In this document: positions 28,267 through 36,421 of the stretch, piece after piece
Numbering within the stretch: the first letter of the stretch is position 1
Layout: each line of letters begins with the position of its first letter
Made by a program: the position numbers and the translations under genes
From: an uncultured Clostridiaceae bacterium
GTDB taxonomy: Bacteria > Bacillota > Clostridia > TANB77 > CAG-508
DNA: 64,000 nucleotides
Reading direction: 5' to 3'
NCBI GenBank assembly: GCA_947642455.1
Contig: CANRSN010000001.1
Location: 1 to 64,000, forward strand
Notes under the pieces: generated by a model
The model's database searches: none
What the model was told of the DNA's origin: nothing
What the model saw: only the letters and a program-made list of their open reading frames with translations

Positions 28267-28767
28267 TTAATTTTTCTCTTTTTTTATAATATCATCTACA
28301 ACTTGTTCTAATTGCTTTACAGTTGCATTCCCATATACTTCATCATTTACCATAAATACTGGTGCTAATCCACATGCACCTACACATCTTAATTCATCTA
28401 TCGAAAATAAACCATCCTGTGTGGTTTGACCAGATTTTATATTTAATTTTTCTTTAGCTCTTTCTAATAAACTTTGTGAGCCTTTTACGAAACATGCTGT
28501 TCCCATGCACACTGATATATTGTATTTTCCTTTTGGGGTAGTTGTAAATCTAGAATAAAATGTAATAACTCCATATATTTCTGCCATTGGAATTGATAAA
28601 TAATTTGAAATCTCAATTTGCGATTGTTTTGGAATATAACCATATTTCTCCTGTATGTCATTTAATATTGCTATTAAATTGTCTTTTTGTTTAGAATAAT
28701 TTTTTAGTATTTCATTTGTCTCTTTTTTCAGTCTTTGCTCTACACATTTTTCACATCCTTGCTCCAT
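28267..28767 (-). CDS. NuoE-like [2Fe-2S] subunit of the hydrogenase (HndA/HydC type)
   Basis: This 166-residue thioredoxin-fold subunit carries one [2Fe-2S] cluster, with ligands in VCMGTACFVKG and LRCVGACGLAPVFMVND. The N-terminal helical bundle (ILNDIQEKYGYIPKQSQIEI, then AEIYGVITFYSRF) is typical of NuoE. It is the first gene of the hydrogenase operon. An extra N-terminal CEKC pair at residues 5-8 may be an additional metal site and is not universal. The start has AAAGGAGGT upstream and a promoter lies about 65 bases further. Confidence 0.94.
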   Translation of the reverse strand: MEQGCEKCVEQRLKKETNEILKNYSKQKDNLIAILNDIQEKYGYIPKQSQIEISNYLSIPMAEIYGVITFYSRFTTTPKGKYNISVCMGTACFVKGSQSLLERAKEKLNIKSGQTTQDGLFSIDELRCVGACGLAPVFMVNDEVYGNATVKQLEQVVDDIIKKEKN

Positions 28768-28830
28768 GTATACCTCCTTTTATAACTTTTATTTAATATT
28801 ATTTTCTTATTTCGAAAAAATTACACTTTC

Positions 28831-28859
28831 ATTATAACAAATGTCGACTTTTTTCGCAA
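28831..28859 (-). promoter_or_regulatory. Promoter of the hydrogenase operon
   Basis: On the minus strand a TTGCGA -35 (28854-28859), 17-base spacer and TATAAT -10 (28831-28836) lie about 65 bases before the NuoE-like start. The -35 differs from consensus at two positions. Confidence 0.6.
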
Positions 28860-28875
28860 CACAATTTTTTAGTTT

Positions 28876-29098
28876 CAGCAAAAAAGAGTACAATGTGTTA
28901 CAATTCATAGATTGAAATTAGAAGCCAATAGGCAATATAATATTTATTTTGCGAAGTTTTTTACTGGCTTCGCCAATCGCCTAGGGTCACTTCTACTGTG
29001 GGAGCTTCCCTGCGCAAAACTTCTAAAAATAAATATTATATTGCCTAGATAGATAATTAATATCTATGAATTGTAACAAATTGTATTCTTTTTTGCTG
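28876..29098 (-). repeat. Family-1 core-bearing palindromic repeat, copy C (reverse)
   Basis: Outer arms CAGCAAAAAAGAGTACAA and TTGTATTCTTTTTTGCTG are near-perfect. The core lies on the minus strand: AAGTTTTGCGCAGGGAAGC, AGTAGAAGTGACCCTAGGC, GATTGGCGAAGCCAGTAAAA. The whole element is inverted relative to copy A and shares its arm type. Confidence 0.9.
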
Positions 29099-29195
29099 TT
29101 TTAGTTTTTGTATTTTTCAAATCATAATTTACATAATTTACTTTTTTTTCAAAAAAGTGTATAATATACTTAAATAATCTTTAGGAGGTACTTAT

Positions 29196-29375
29196 ATGTG
29201 GTATTTAGCTCTAATATTTATTAACATTTTTTATGTCGCTATATTATTTATTGCAATTCAAGCTCTCCGTGGTATTTTTCCCACATTTGGTAGTATTTTT
29301 CTTTTTAGTAGCTGGCAAAATATGAAAGCCACAGATATTCTAATTTTTATTGTTTTACTTTATCTTTTCTTCTAG
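29196..29375 (+). CDS. Small membrane protein, 59 residues
   Basis: This short gene encodes a protein with two hydrophobic segments, about residues 2-22 (WYLALIFINIFYVAILFIAI) and 47-59 (TDILIFIVLLYLFF), joined by a short polar loop. Support comes from a strong AGGAGGT site 8 bases before the ATG, a TATAAT -10 at 29160-29165 with TTTACT at 29137-29142, and a textbook hairpin terminator right after the stop. No family is recognised. Possible roles are a small membrane regulator or toxin-like peptide; nothing in the sequence decides between them. Confidence 0.65.
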   Translation: MWYLALIFINIFYVAILFIAIQALRGIFPTFGSIFLFSSWQNMKATDILIFIVLLYLFF

Positions 29376-29406
29376 TTACATTAATATAGGAGATTAATAA
29401 GTGCCT

Positions 29407-29433
29407 AATTCCCGCTGTTGTTCAGCGGGAATT
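29407..29433. terminator. Bidirectional terminator
   Basis: AATTCCCGCTG and CAGCGGGAATT make an 11-base perfect stem with a 5-base loop, followed by TATTTAT on the plus strand. It serves the 59-residue gene and lies just past the stop of the convergent gene at 29437. Confidence 0.85.
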
Positions 29434-29436
29434 TAT

Positions 29437-30873
29437 TTATCTACTTTTTTTATCTTCATCTCTATGATTTACTTTAGCTGCATCATCTCTCATTTGTTGT
29501 TCTTTTGATCTTGTATCTTTCCAAGTCTCTACATATTGTTCATTTCCTAACATTGTTTGTAAGTCTGAATATTTAGCTGGTACATTTTCTGTTAAATATC
29601 TATATTGTTCATCATTTAATTGTCCATTTGCCTTAATATTATATAATCCTTCAATGTTAGCTTCAATATTTTGAGTTTTTCTATGACTTTTCTTCTCTCT
29701 TACTGTTTTTTCAAGTATACTATTATCCACAGTATTTTCTCTATATATTGTTTTTATACTTTCTTGTTTTGTATCCAATTCGCCTTTTTGATCTGTAAAA
29801 GAACGTGCATATTTTGTATTTTCAACTTCATATTCATTATTTTTTAAATCTGTTATTTTTACACCTTCTGTTATATCAGTAGACCATCCTTTTGTACTTG
29901 AATATATTCTGTTTGCTTTTATTCCAGATACTTGATTATCTGTTATTTCTGTAGTTTCTCTTAAATTTTGTAATGCCTTTTCTACATCTTCTGATGTTTG
30001 AATACTTTTTCCTCCAGTAGCATAATCAACCATTTGCTCTAATTCCACTAAAAGACCTGGCTTTGATAATATTTGTTCACTTACTCCTAACTCTTCTAAT
30101 ATATTTCTTTTTAAAATATTTTGATCTGTTATTATTTCTGGATTTAATTTATTTTTTTCATCTGTATACTCTTCATAATCTTTTTTCAAACTATTTCTAA
30201 ATTCTTGTGCTCTACTTACTGGATATGGATGTTTAACATGATCCTCCATTATTACAAGATTAGTATCATAATTTTCTTGTGAATATCCTTTTTCCTCATA
30301 ATCCCACTGCTTAGTATTATAATGGTCATCTTTCATCATATCCATTGTAATATCTCCATTATAAATTCCTGGTTGTTTCTTTGTTTTTGCTCTATATACA
30401 ATATTTTCAAGTTTAAACTCATTATTTTCATTTTTAAACTGAGATTCTCTATTAAACACATATTTATTAGTTGAATTATTTTTTTCATCTCTATTTATTC
30501 GTATAGAAGTACTGTTTCTTATTAATTCATCGTTTTCTCCTAACTCCATTTGTTCTAAGATACAATCATTTTTATTTCTCCTTGTAATCCCTAAAACCAT
30601 ATTCCCTTCTTTAGATACCTCTATTTGTTTTCTACAAGCATTTAATGCTTCAGCAAATTGTTCTTGATTTTGTATTTGATTTATATCAAAATTTTCAACA
30701 AGCCCTAGCATTTGTACTAATGTTATATTACTTTCTTCATCTGTTATTAGCTTCTCATTTATTCCTAAAGCCCTTAATATGTCTTCATTTGTATAAACTT
30801 TTCTTTGTGCATCTGATTTACTAGCTATTTGTTCATCTTTATTTTGAAATATATTTTTAAATAAACCTGCCAT
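29437..30873 (-). CDS. Hypothetical cytoplasmic protein with two internal repeats, 478 residues
   Basis: I do not recognise the family. It is hydrophilic with no signal or membrane segment. Two related helical segments are visible: TNEDILRALGINEKLITDEE near residue 28 and ILKRNILEELGVSEQILSKP near residue 255. Each is followed by a segment of the type VQMLGLVENFDI.../...ALNACRKQ and VELEQMVDYATG.../...ALQNLRET, about 55 residues in all, suggesting an ancient internal duplication. The intervening regions are Asn/Lys/Glu-rich and beta-like. It is divergent from the HExxH gene at 31039 and may share a control region with it. Confidence 0.7.
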   Translation of the reverse strand: MAGLFKNIFQNKDEQIASKSDAQRKVYTNEDILRALGINEKLITDEESNITLVQMLGLVENFDINQIQNQEQFAEALNACRKQIEVSKEGNMVLGITRRNKNDCILEQMELGENDELIRNSTSIRINRDEKNNSTNKYVFNRESQFKNENNEFKLENIVYRAKTKKQPGIYNGDITMDMMKDDHYNTKQWDYEEKGYSQENYDTNLVIMEDHVKHPYPVSRAQEFRNSLKKDYEEYTDEKNKLNPEIITDQNILKRNILEELGVSEQILSKPGLLVELEQMVDYATGGKSIQTSEDVEKALQNLRETTEITDNQVSGIKANRIYSSTKGWSTDITEGVKITDLKNNEYEVENTKYARSFTDQKGELDTKQESIKTIYRENTVDNSILEKTVREKKSHRKTQNIEANIEGLYNIKANGQLNDEQYRYLTENVPAKYSDLQTMLGNEQYVETWKDTRSKEQQMRDDAAKVNHRDEDKKSR

Positions 30874-31038
30874 AATTCTTCCCTCTTTCTTTTAAATATG
30901 GCTTTATTATAGCAAATACAAATATTATTGTAAATATTTAACTAATAATGTAATATAAATGTAATATAAGTTTAATACTTCTGTAATTCACTCTTTATAA
31001 ATGATATTGTATAATAGAGTTAATCTAAGGAGAAAATT

Positions 31039-32139
31039 ATGAATAATACAAATATTGAAAATGATTTAAAAAAAGATGGTATTACAATAGTAAAACCTGT
31101 AGATACACTAACGATAACTTTAATAGCCAAATTTGTTGCTGAGAAACTAACAACAACATTTATATTTTATGGGCTAAAGCAAAATGACTTATTTGTAAGA
31201 ATAGCTAGAGTGCCTATGTATATTGCCAAAATTCCTGATGGAATGTCAGAAGCAAATTACTTATACAAAAACTCTTCTATCTATTTTAAAGAAGGTCTTT
31301 CTATAGAAGAAATGCAAGTATATGCTGTTCATGAATTTATACACTATTATCAAGAACTAAAAGACAAAAAAAATGTCTTATATAGACTAGGTTTATGCGA
31401 CTTCACAAATTTCAAAGTTTATGGAATGGCATTAAATGAAGCTGCTGTTCAACTAATTTCATCTAAAGCCCTAAAAAGTAAAGTAGATATTGTCAAATAT
31501 TATGGTATACTAATGCCTACAATTAGTCCAAATTGCTATCCTATTATCTGTAATCTAATTACTCAAATGGCTTACATTACAGGTGAACAGGTTTTATTCG
31601 ATAGTACTTTATATAGTAATGATAACTTTAAAAATAGTTTTATAAATTTGTGTGGAGAAAAAACTTTCTACATAGTACAAAATAACTTTGATAAAATCCT
31701 TAATGTAGAAGAAAAAATAATAAAAATTAACTATATACTTCAAGAAAATAATAATCTTTCCGAAAAGTTAATTTCTAAATATTCTCACAAAATATTAAAA
31801 TATAAAAACATTATACAAAATACATTTATAACTACTCAAAATTTAATTTTAACTTCATATTTTAATACTAAGTTTAACAATGTATATTCTGCTACAGAAG
31901 TTGAAGAATATAGAAAAAAATTATATAACTACAAAGATATTATTGGCACAACTGATGACTATTCTTACTTTAATAACTATTATATTAACATGATGACTAA
32001 ACTTTCTGAGAAACTTGACAATATTAATTCTAATATATACTTACAACCTTACAAAGTTAATATTTTTAGTACAGTTGTTAATAAATTATTAAAACTTGTA
32101 AATAATGGGACGGAGCAAATTGGGACAAAAATGTCCTAA
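31039..32139 (+). CDS. Putative zinc-metallopeptidase-like protein with repeat-derived C-terminus
   Basis: This 366-residue protein has a gluzincin-style motif: AVHEFIHYYQELKD near residue 94 (HExxH) and, about 40 residues later, GMALNEAAVQLISSK, where Glu could be the third zinc ligand. No signal peptide is visible, so it appears cytosolic. The remainder is helical and unrecognised. Peptidase activity is therefore a hypothesis from the motif alone. The last ten residues (GTEQIGTKMS) and the stop are encoded by the family-3 repeat beginning at 32107, so the original C-terminus has been replaced or extended. AAGGAG precedes the ATG. Confidence 0.7.
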   Translation: MNNTNIENDLKKDGITIVKPVDTLTITLIAKFVAEKLTTTFIFYGLKQNDLFVRIARVPMYIAKIPDGMSEANYLYKNSSIYFKEGLSIEEMQVYAVHEFIHYYQELKDKKNVLYRLGLCDFTNFKVYGMALNEAAVQLISSKALKSKVDIVKYYGILMPTISPNCYPIICNLITQMAYITGEQVLFDSTLYSNDNFKNSFINLCGEKTFYIVQNNFDKILNVEEKIIKINYILQENNNLSEKLISKYSHKILKYKNIIQNTFITTQNLILTSYFNTKFNNVYSATEVEEYRKKLYNYKDIIGTTDDYSYFNNYYINMMTKLSEKLDNINSNIYLQPYKVNIFSTVVNKLLKLVNNGTEQIGTKMS

Positions 32140-32324
32140 AAGGGACAGATCAATGTAACAATAGATAAGAACAACGATGGCAGATAAAAATATTTTGATA
32201 TTTTAGGTTACTTTTAATGCCATCGTTGTTCTACGCAAAAAAAACAGACCAATGTAATATTTTTTATTAATATTACATTGGTCTGTCCCTTTTAGGACAT
32301 TTTTGTCCCGATTTGCTCCGTCCC
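32107..32324. repeat. Composite family-3 repeat with inverted GGGACGGAG arms
   Basis: The left arm (32107-32160) reads GGGACGGAGCAAATTGGGAC, AAAAATGTCCTAAAAGGGAC, AGATCAATGTAA. The right arm (32245-32324) has the same sequence inverted and its own palindrome CAGACCAATGTAATA.../...TATTACATTGGTCTG. Between them (32165-32235) lies a family-2 hairpin-1-like stem, GAACAACGATGGCA...TGCCATCGTTGTTC. Two convergent genes both terminate inside it. Confidence 0.85.
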
Positions 32325-33574
32325 AAAAATCCCTCTATTTCATTTGCTACATTTCTTCCTGACCTTGCGGCCCATGCAACAGTAGCTTTTTGTCCTATTA
32401 AGTCTCCACCAGCAAATACACCTTTAATTGAAGTCATATATTTTTCATTTACAATAATATAGCCTCTAGAACTTAAATCTACATTTAAGCCTTGTACAAC
32501 ATTATCTTCTGTTTTTGAACCTATAGCCATAACTACATAATCCATCTGAATATCGTAATTGCTTCCATCAATATCTACTGGAATGGCTCTAGTTTCTCCT
32601 TCTTTATTTACTAGCTTAGTCTTTATACATTCTATTTTATTTACTGTTTTTTCCTCATTATTTCCACATATTTTTACTATATTGTTTTGGAATAAAAACT
32701 TGATTCCTTCTTTTTTAGCATCTTCAATTTCCTTTTTTTCTGCTGGCATTTGTTCTTCTGATCTTCTATATATTACATATACTTCTTTAGCTTTTAACCT
32801 TTTTATTGTTCTTGCACAATCCATTGCAACATTGCCACCACCTACAATTGCTACTTTTTTCCCTTCATAGTTAGGATGTATATTATGTTCTAAAAGTTCG
32901 TTTCCTCCAAATACTCCATTTAAGTTTTCACCATCTATTCCCATTTTTCCAGAGATATTCGCTCCTATTGACAAAAATACTGCATCATATTGACTTTTTA
33001 ATTCTTGTAAAAATATATCTTTTCCTAACTCCATATTATATTTTACTTTAATTCCTATGTCTATTATTTTTTGTATTGTGCTTTTTATTATATTTCTATC
33101 TAATCTAAAATTAGGTATTCCATGTATCAATATTCCACCTAATTCATTATATTTTTCATATATTGTTACTTCTGCACCTTTTCTTGCTAAAAATGCTGCA
33201 CATGTTAAACCTGAAGGTCCACCTCCAATTATTGCTACCTTTTTATTTATTAATGTCTTTTTATCATCACCAAAAGAGTATTTATTTTTTATTGCTAAAT
33301 CTCCTATAAAAGCCTCTAAACTTCCTATGTCTGTTGGCAAACCTTTAATTCCTCTTATGCAACTTCCCTCACATTGACTCATATGTGGACATATTCTTCC
33401 ACATATTGATTCAAGTACTGTTGTTTTACTTAATACTTTATATGCTTCTTCATAATTGCCATTTTTTATATTTTCTATAAAGCTTGGAATATCATTTTCT
33501 AAAGGACACCCCTTTTGACATGGTTTTGTTTTACAATTTAAACAGTATTTTGATTTTTCTTCTATTTGTTCCAC
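32273..33574 (-). CDS. GltD-like NAD(P)H-dependent oxidoreductase with repeat-derived C-terminus
   Basis: This 433-residue flavoprotein of the glutamate synthase small-subunit type transfers electrons from NAD(P)H to a partner through FAD and iron-sulfur clusters. The N-terminus has CLNCKTKPCQKGCPLENDIP and CGRICPHMSQCEGSCIRG, the two-cluster domain. VAIIGGGPSGLTCAAFLARK binds FAD and VAIVGGGNVAMDCARTIKRL binds NAD(P). GVFAGGDLIGQKATVAWAAR is the C-terminal FAD motif. The final 16 or so residues (GRSKSGQKCPKRDRPM) are encoded by the family-3 repeat. A GTG start follows AAGGAG. No large glutamate-synthase subunit is nearby, so its partner is unknown. Confidence 0.9.
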   Translation of the reverse strand: MEQIEEKSKYCLNCKTKPCQKGCPLENDIPSFIENIKNGNYEEAYKVLSKTTVLESICGRICPHMSQCEGSCIRGIKGLPTDIGSLEAFIGDLAIKNKYSFGDDKKTLINKKVAIIGGGPSGLTCAAFLARKGAEVTIYEKYNELGGILIHGIPNFRLDRNIIKSTIQKIIDIGIKVKYNMELGKDIFLQELKSQYDAVFLSIGANISGKMGIDGENLNGVFGGNELLEHNIHPNYEGKKVAIVGGGNVAMDCARTIKRLKAKEVYVIYRRSEEQMPAEKKEIEDAKKEGIKFLFQNNIVKICGNNEEKTVNKIECIKTKLVNKEGETRAIPVDIDGSNYDIQMDYVVMAIGSKTEDNVVQGLNVDLSSRGYIIVNEKYMTSIKGVFAGGDLIGQKATVAWAARSGRNVANEIEGFLGRSKSGQKCPKRDRPM

Positions 33575-33666
33575 TCTGACTTTCTCCTTTTATTTAAAAT
33601 TCCTCTATATTTTATTATTTTTTTCTCTTAGTTGTCAATATATTTGACCTTTTTTGGTATTTTTTT

Positions 33667-33851
33667 AGTAACTATTCAGAGGTAAGCAAAATTTATATTC
33701 TGCTGTGTTATTAATATTTATTTTTAGAAGTTTTGCGCAGGGAAGCTCCTAAAGTGGACGCGACCCAGAGCTACCCACGAAGCCAGTAAGAAACTTCTAA
33801 AAATAAATATTAATAACACAGCATATAGTTTAAGGCATCTGAATAGTTACT
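33667..33851 (+). repeat. Family-1 core-bearing palindromic repeat, copy D
   Basis: Arms AGTAACTATTCAGAGG...CTGCTGTGTTATTAATATTT and AAATATTAATAACACAGC...CATCTGAATAGTTACT flank a core with AAGTTTTGCGCAGGGAAGC, GTGGACGCGACCCAGAGC and ACGAAGCCAGTAAGAAAC. The gap 33575-33912 contains this repeat and a terminator, nothing else. Confidence 0.9.
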
Positions 33852-33870
33852 TTTTTTAATAGCATATAAA

Positions 33871-33903
33871 AACATGGTAGAAAAATTATCTTTCTACCAT
33901 GTT
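33871..33903 (-). terminator. Terminator of the 224-residue gene
   Basis: AACATGGTAGAAA and TTTCTACCATGTT form a 13-base stem 10 bases past the stop codon of the minus-strand gene at 33913, followed on that strand by TTTT. Confidence 0.75.
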
Positions 33904-33912
33904 ATCTTTTAA

Positions 33913-34587
33913 TTAGTAAAATGTGTAAATACTAGCAATGATGCCTTTATATTCACCATCTTCAAAACACTCTCTCACGCCATTTTCTCTCATAAATCTG
34001 TTTATATATTTATTACATTTTTGGCTTACTGTATAATTTTGTTTGTACCCATAAAACAAAAGCTCTTTATTTTTACGAAGCTCTATTTCTTTTGTAGATT
34101 TCTTCCCCAATTCTACCATCATTTCAGAATATATTGACATCGCCAACCTCTTTTCTTTAGCACAATACTCTGAATATGATTGATTAATTTTCTTTACCCA
34201 TTCTTGAGCAAAGGTTAATTCTTTTCCTTTTTCAATTGGAGATACAGAAATAGAAATTTTATCAGCTATAATCTTAATTCCTAATCCCTTTAATTCCTCG
34301 TTAATATTTTTATAATCTTTAATAACAAATCCAAGATTTTCAAGTTCCATTTTCAATGTTTCTTCGTCCATTTTTGGCCATACTAACATATTTGAGCCTT
34401 CGTATTCCTTTCTAGGAAAACGTATACTTCTATGAATTGGTATTGGTCTACATTTCTTATTCCCAATTACTGCCCGCCATGGTCTGTGAGCTTTTATAAA
34501 CTCATTTTCAAAGTAGATATTTAGTACAAATTTTAATTCTTCTACTCTTTCTTGATGCGCTTTTTCATACAATCTGCTAATTCTCAT
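33913..34587 (-). CDS. Hypothetical protein, 224 residues
   Basis: The family is not recognised. It is soluble and lysine-rich without signal or membrane segments. The N-terminal part includes FIKAHRPWRAVIGNKKCRPI and SIRFPRKEYEGSNML, and the C-terminal part is helical with Cys residues spaced VSQKCNKYINRF and VRECFEDGEYKG. A conserved-looking segment is LGIKIIADKISISVSP. It has a strong AGGAGG site and its own terminator, so it is a monocistronic gene. Base composition is a little less A+T-rich than the housekeeping genes around it. Confidence 0.65.
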   Translation of the reverse strand: MRISRLYEKAHQERVEELKFVLNIYFENEFIKAHRPWRAVIGNKKCRPIPIHRSIRFPRKEYEGSNMLVWPKMDEETLKMELENLGFVIKDYKNINEELKGLGIKIIADKISISVSPIEKGKELTFAQEWVKKINQSYSEYCAKEKRLAMSIYSEMMVELGKKSTKEIELRKNKELLFYGYKQNYTVSQKCNKYINRFMRENGVRECFEDGEYKGIIASIYTFY

Positions 34588-34675
34588 AGTGTTTCCTCCT
34601 AATTAATTTGATAAAAGTTTACATATTCCGTTTCTATTATACTATACTTATTTAGATTTTTCAAGTGTTCATATA

Positions 34676-34766
34676 TAATATCGAAAAAAAAGAGTACAAT
34701 TTGTTTCAATTCATAGATATTAATTATCTATGAATTAAAACAAATTGTACTCTTTTCTCTGATATT
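34676..34766. repeat. Core-less family-1 palindrome
   Basis: AAAAAAAAGAGTACAATTTG then TTTCAATTCATAGATATTAA runs into its own reverse complement (TTATCTATGAATTAAAACAA then ATTGTACTCTTTT). These are the outer arms of copies A and C joined without the core. It can act as a terminator for the DUF4097 gene ending at 34771. Confidence 0.8.
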
Positions 34767-34770
34767 ATAT

Positions 34771-35583
34771 TTACCTATTTTTGAAATTAATATCTATTGA
34801 ACCTATTCCACCTTCTACTTTTAATAGATTGTTACCATCTCCATATTTAGACTCTCTTGTTACTGTGTCTCCGTTGATTTTTACTACTCCAATTCCATTT
34901 TCTGTTTCAATTCTATAATCATCGCCAATTAAGTGAAGATCTAATTTTCCTATTCCTGCCTCAATTTTACTATTTCCTAAGATTTCAGATTCTACTTCAG
35001 TCTTTCCTGCCCCTACATTTAGTTCTAAGTTATTCATAGATCCTGAACGTATTTCAAAGTTACCTGCTCCACCATTTATCTTAGCCTTTTCTAGCACAGT
35101 TAATTCTTTTACTACAGCTGAACCTGCCCCTATATCAAAACTTAAATTTTTGGCTAATAAAAATTCTACATCTACTTTTCCAGCACCTGCTATAATATTT
35201 ACATCTTCAAAAACAAAATCATCTGGAATATAAATTATAACTTCTTTATTTTTACTTCTTAAACTATTGTTTTTATCTCTTATTTGTATAGAGTCACCTG
35301 ATTTATTACAATAAATATTTTTATCATTTGCTTCTACCTTAAACATATCTCCATGTTTTATACTAAGTTTTGCAAATTTAATTTCTATATCCAATTTTTT
35401 TATTTGCTTAATATCTTCTAATTGTGTAATTCTTTCACTTTCAGGTATATCCTCGCCTTCATCTAAGCCAAATATTGCTGCTATCATAGATAAACCAAAT
35501 AATATACCACCACATATATTTATAATAATAAACATTGCTAATGCTATAGCTATATACTTTATTACTTTTTGAATTCCTTTCAT
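34771..35583 (-). CDS. DUF4097-type membrane-anchored beta-helix protein
   Basis: This 270-residue protein has one N-terminal membrane segment (YIAIALAMFIIINICGGILF), then an acidic linker and a repetitive beta-rich domain. The repeat elements resemble DUF4097/DUF2807 adhesin-like proteins: FEDVNIIAGAGKVDVEF, NLSFDIGAGSAVVKEL, KINGGAGNFEIRSG and LELNVGAGKTEVESE. Such proteins accompany envelope-stress or LiaF-like genes. The start overlaps the stop of the LiaF-like gene by four bases (ATGA), so the two are translationally coupled. Function is inferred as envelope-related; no enzyme motif is present. Confidence 0.8.
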   Translation of the reverse strand: MKGIQKVIKYIAIALAMFIIINICGGILFGLSMIAAIFGLDEGEDIPESERITQLEDIKQIKKLDIEIKFAKLSIKHGDMFKVEANDKNIYCNKSGDSIQIRDKNNSLRSKNKEVIIYIPDDFVFEDVNIIAGAGKVDVEFLLAKNLSFDIGAGSAVVKELTVLEKAKINGGAGNFEIRSGSMNNLELNVGAGKTEVESEILGNSKIEAGIGKLDLHLIGDDYRIETENGIGVVKINGDTVTRESKYGDGNNLLKVEGGIGSIDINFKNR

Positions 35584-36263
35584 TTTATTTCAACACCTCC
35601 AAACATACAAAATGCATTAATATAAATTGTAGGTGCATTTTCGTTTACACTTCTTATAGATTTATCACTTACTCCACCAAATATTGGAGTAGACTTTATT
35701 TTTATATTTACATTTGTAGGAACATAAATCTCAATTCCGCCAAAAATTGAACTTGCATTTATAACTTGGTTTTGTGTAATATTGGCATTCCTTAAATTAC
35801 ATTTTACTCCCCCAAATATTGCTGACAAATCTACTCCTTCAAATTCTTGACCATCATAATTTATATTTTGACCTGCAAATGTAGCACAATACTCTGTTCC
35901 ATTTTTCCTACCTTGATTAATCTTTTTTATTTCTTTATTTATTTTAGAAGCTACCAACTCTTTAAATATAAAAGTACAACCTATAATGACTAATACAGCT
36001 GGTATTGCTAGTTTCCAAATCATTGAAAATGATATTATACCTTGTGCACAACCTAATAACATAACACCGATAAATAAACCTATAAGATTTCCTAGTTTAC
36101 CATTCTCTGTAAATAAACCTATAAAACATGGAACTATTATAAATAAAGTCCACCATCCTTTAAAAAATATATCAATATCCGTTATTCCTAAGGCATTTAG
36201 CCCCCAAATGATTCCTATTGATATAAATACTATTCCCCATAAAACATTTCCTATCTTTTTCAT
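35580..36263 (-). CDS. LiaF/LiaI-like membrane protein
   Basis: This 227-residue protein has about four membrane segments (for example IGNVLWGIVFISIGIIWGLN and LAIPAVLVIIGCTFIFKELV) and a C-terminal LiaF-like domain. That domain shows repeated short motifs DLSAIFGGVKCNL, NASSIFGGIEIYVP, STPIFGGVSD and AFCMFGGVEIK. In Firmicutes such proteins modulate the LiaRS-type cell-envelope stress response. No two-component genes lie next to it here. It overlaps the downstream DUF4097 gene by four bases, making a two-gene operon with an AAAGGAG start. Confidence 0.82.
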   Translation of the reverse strand: MKKIGNVLWGIVFISIGIIWGLNALGITDIDIFFKGWWTLFIIVPCFIGLFTENGKLGNLIGLFIGVMLLGCAQGIISFSMIWKLAIPAVLVIIGCTFIFKELVASKINKEIKKINQGRKNGTEYCATFAGQNINYDGQEFEGVDLSAIFGGVKCNLRNANITQNQVINASSIFGGIEIYVPTNVNIKIKSTPIFGGVSDKSIRSVNENAPTIYINAFCMFGGVEIK

Positions 36264-36421
36264 ACTCTACTCCTTTTCTACTAACACATAGTATGTTCCT
36301 TTTTGTCCGTTTTTAAAAACACTTTATAAAATAATAAATTTACATTCTTCAATATCATTTTTATAAAAGTATTAGCTAAATCACTCTATATTTTACTATT
36401 TTAAATATGAACAAAACGTAC

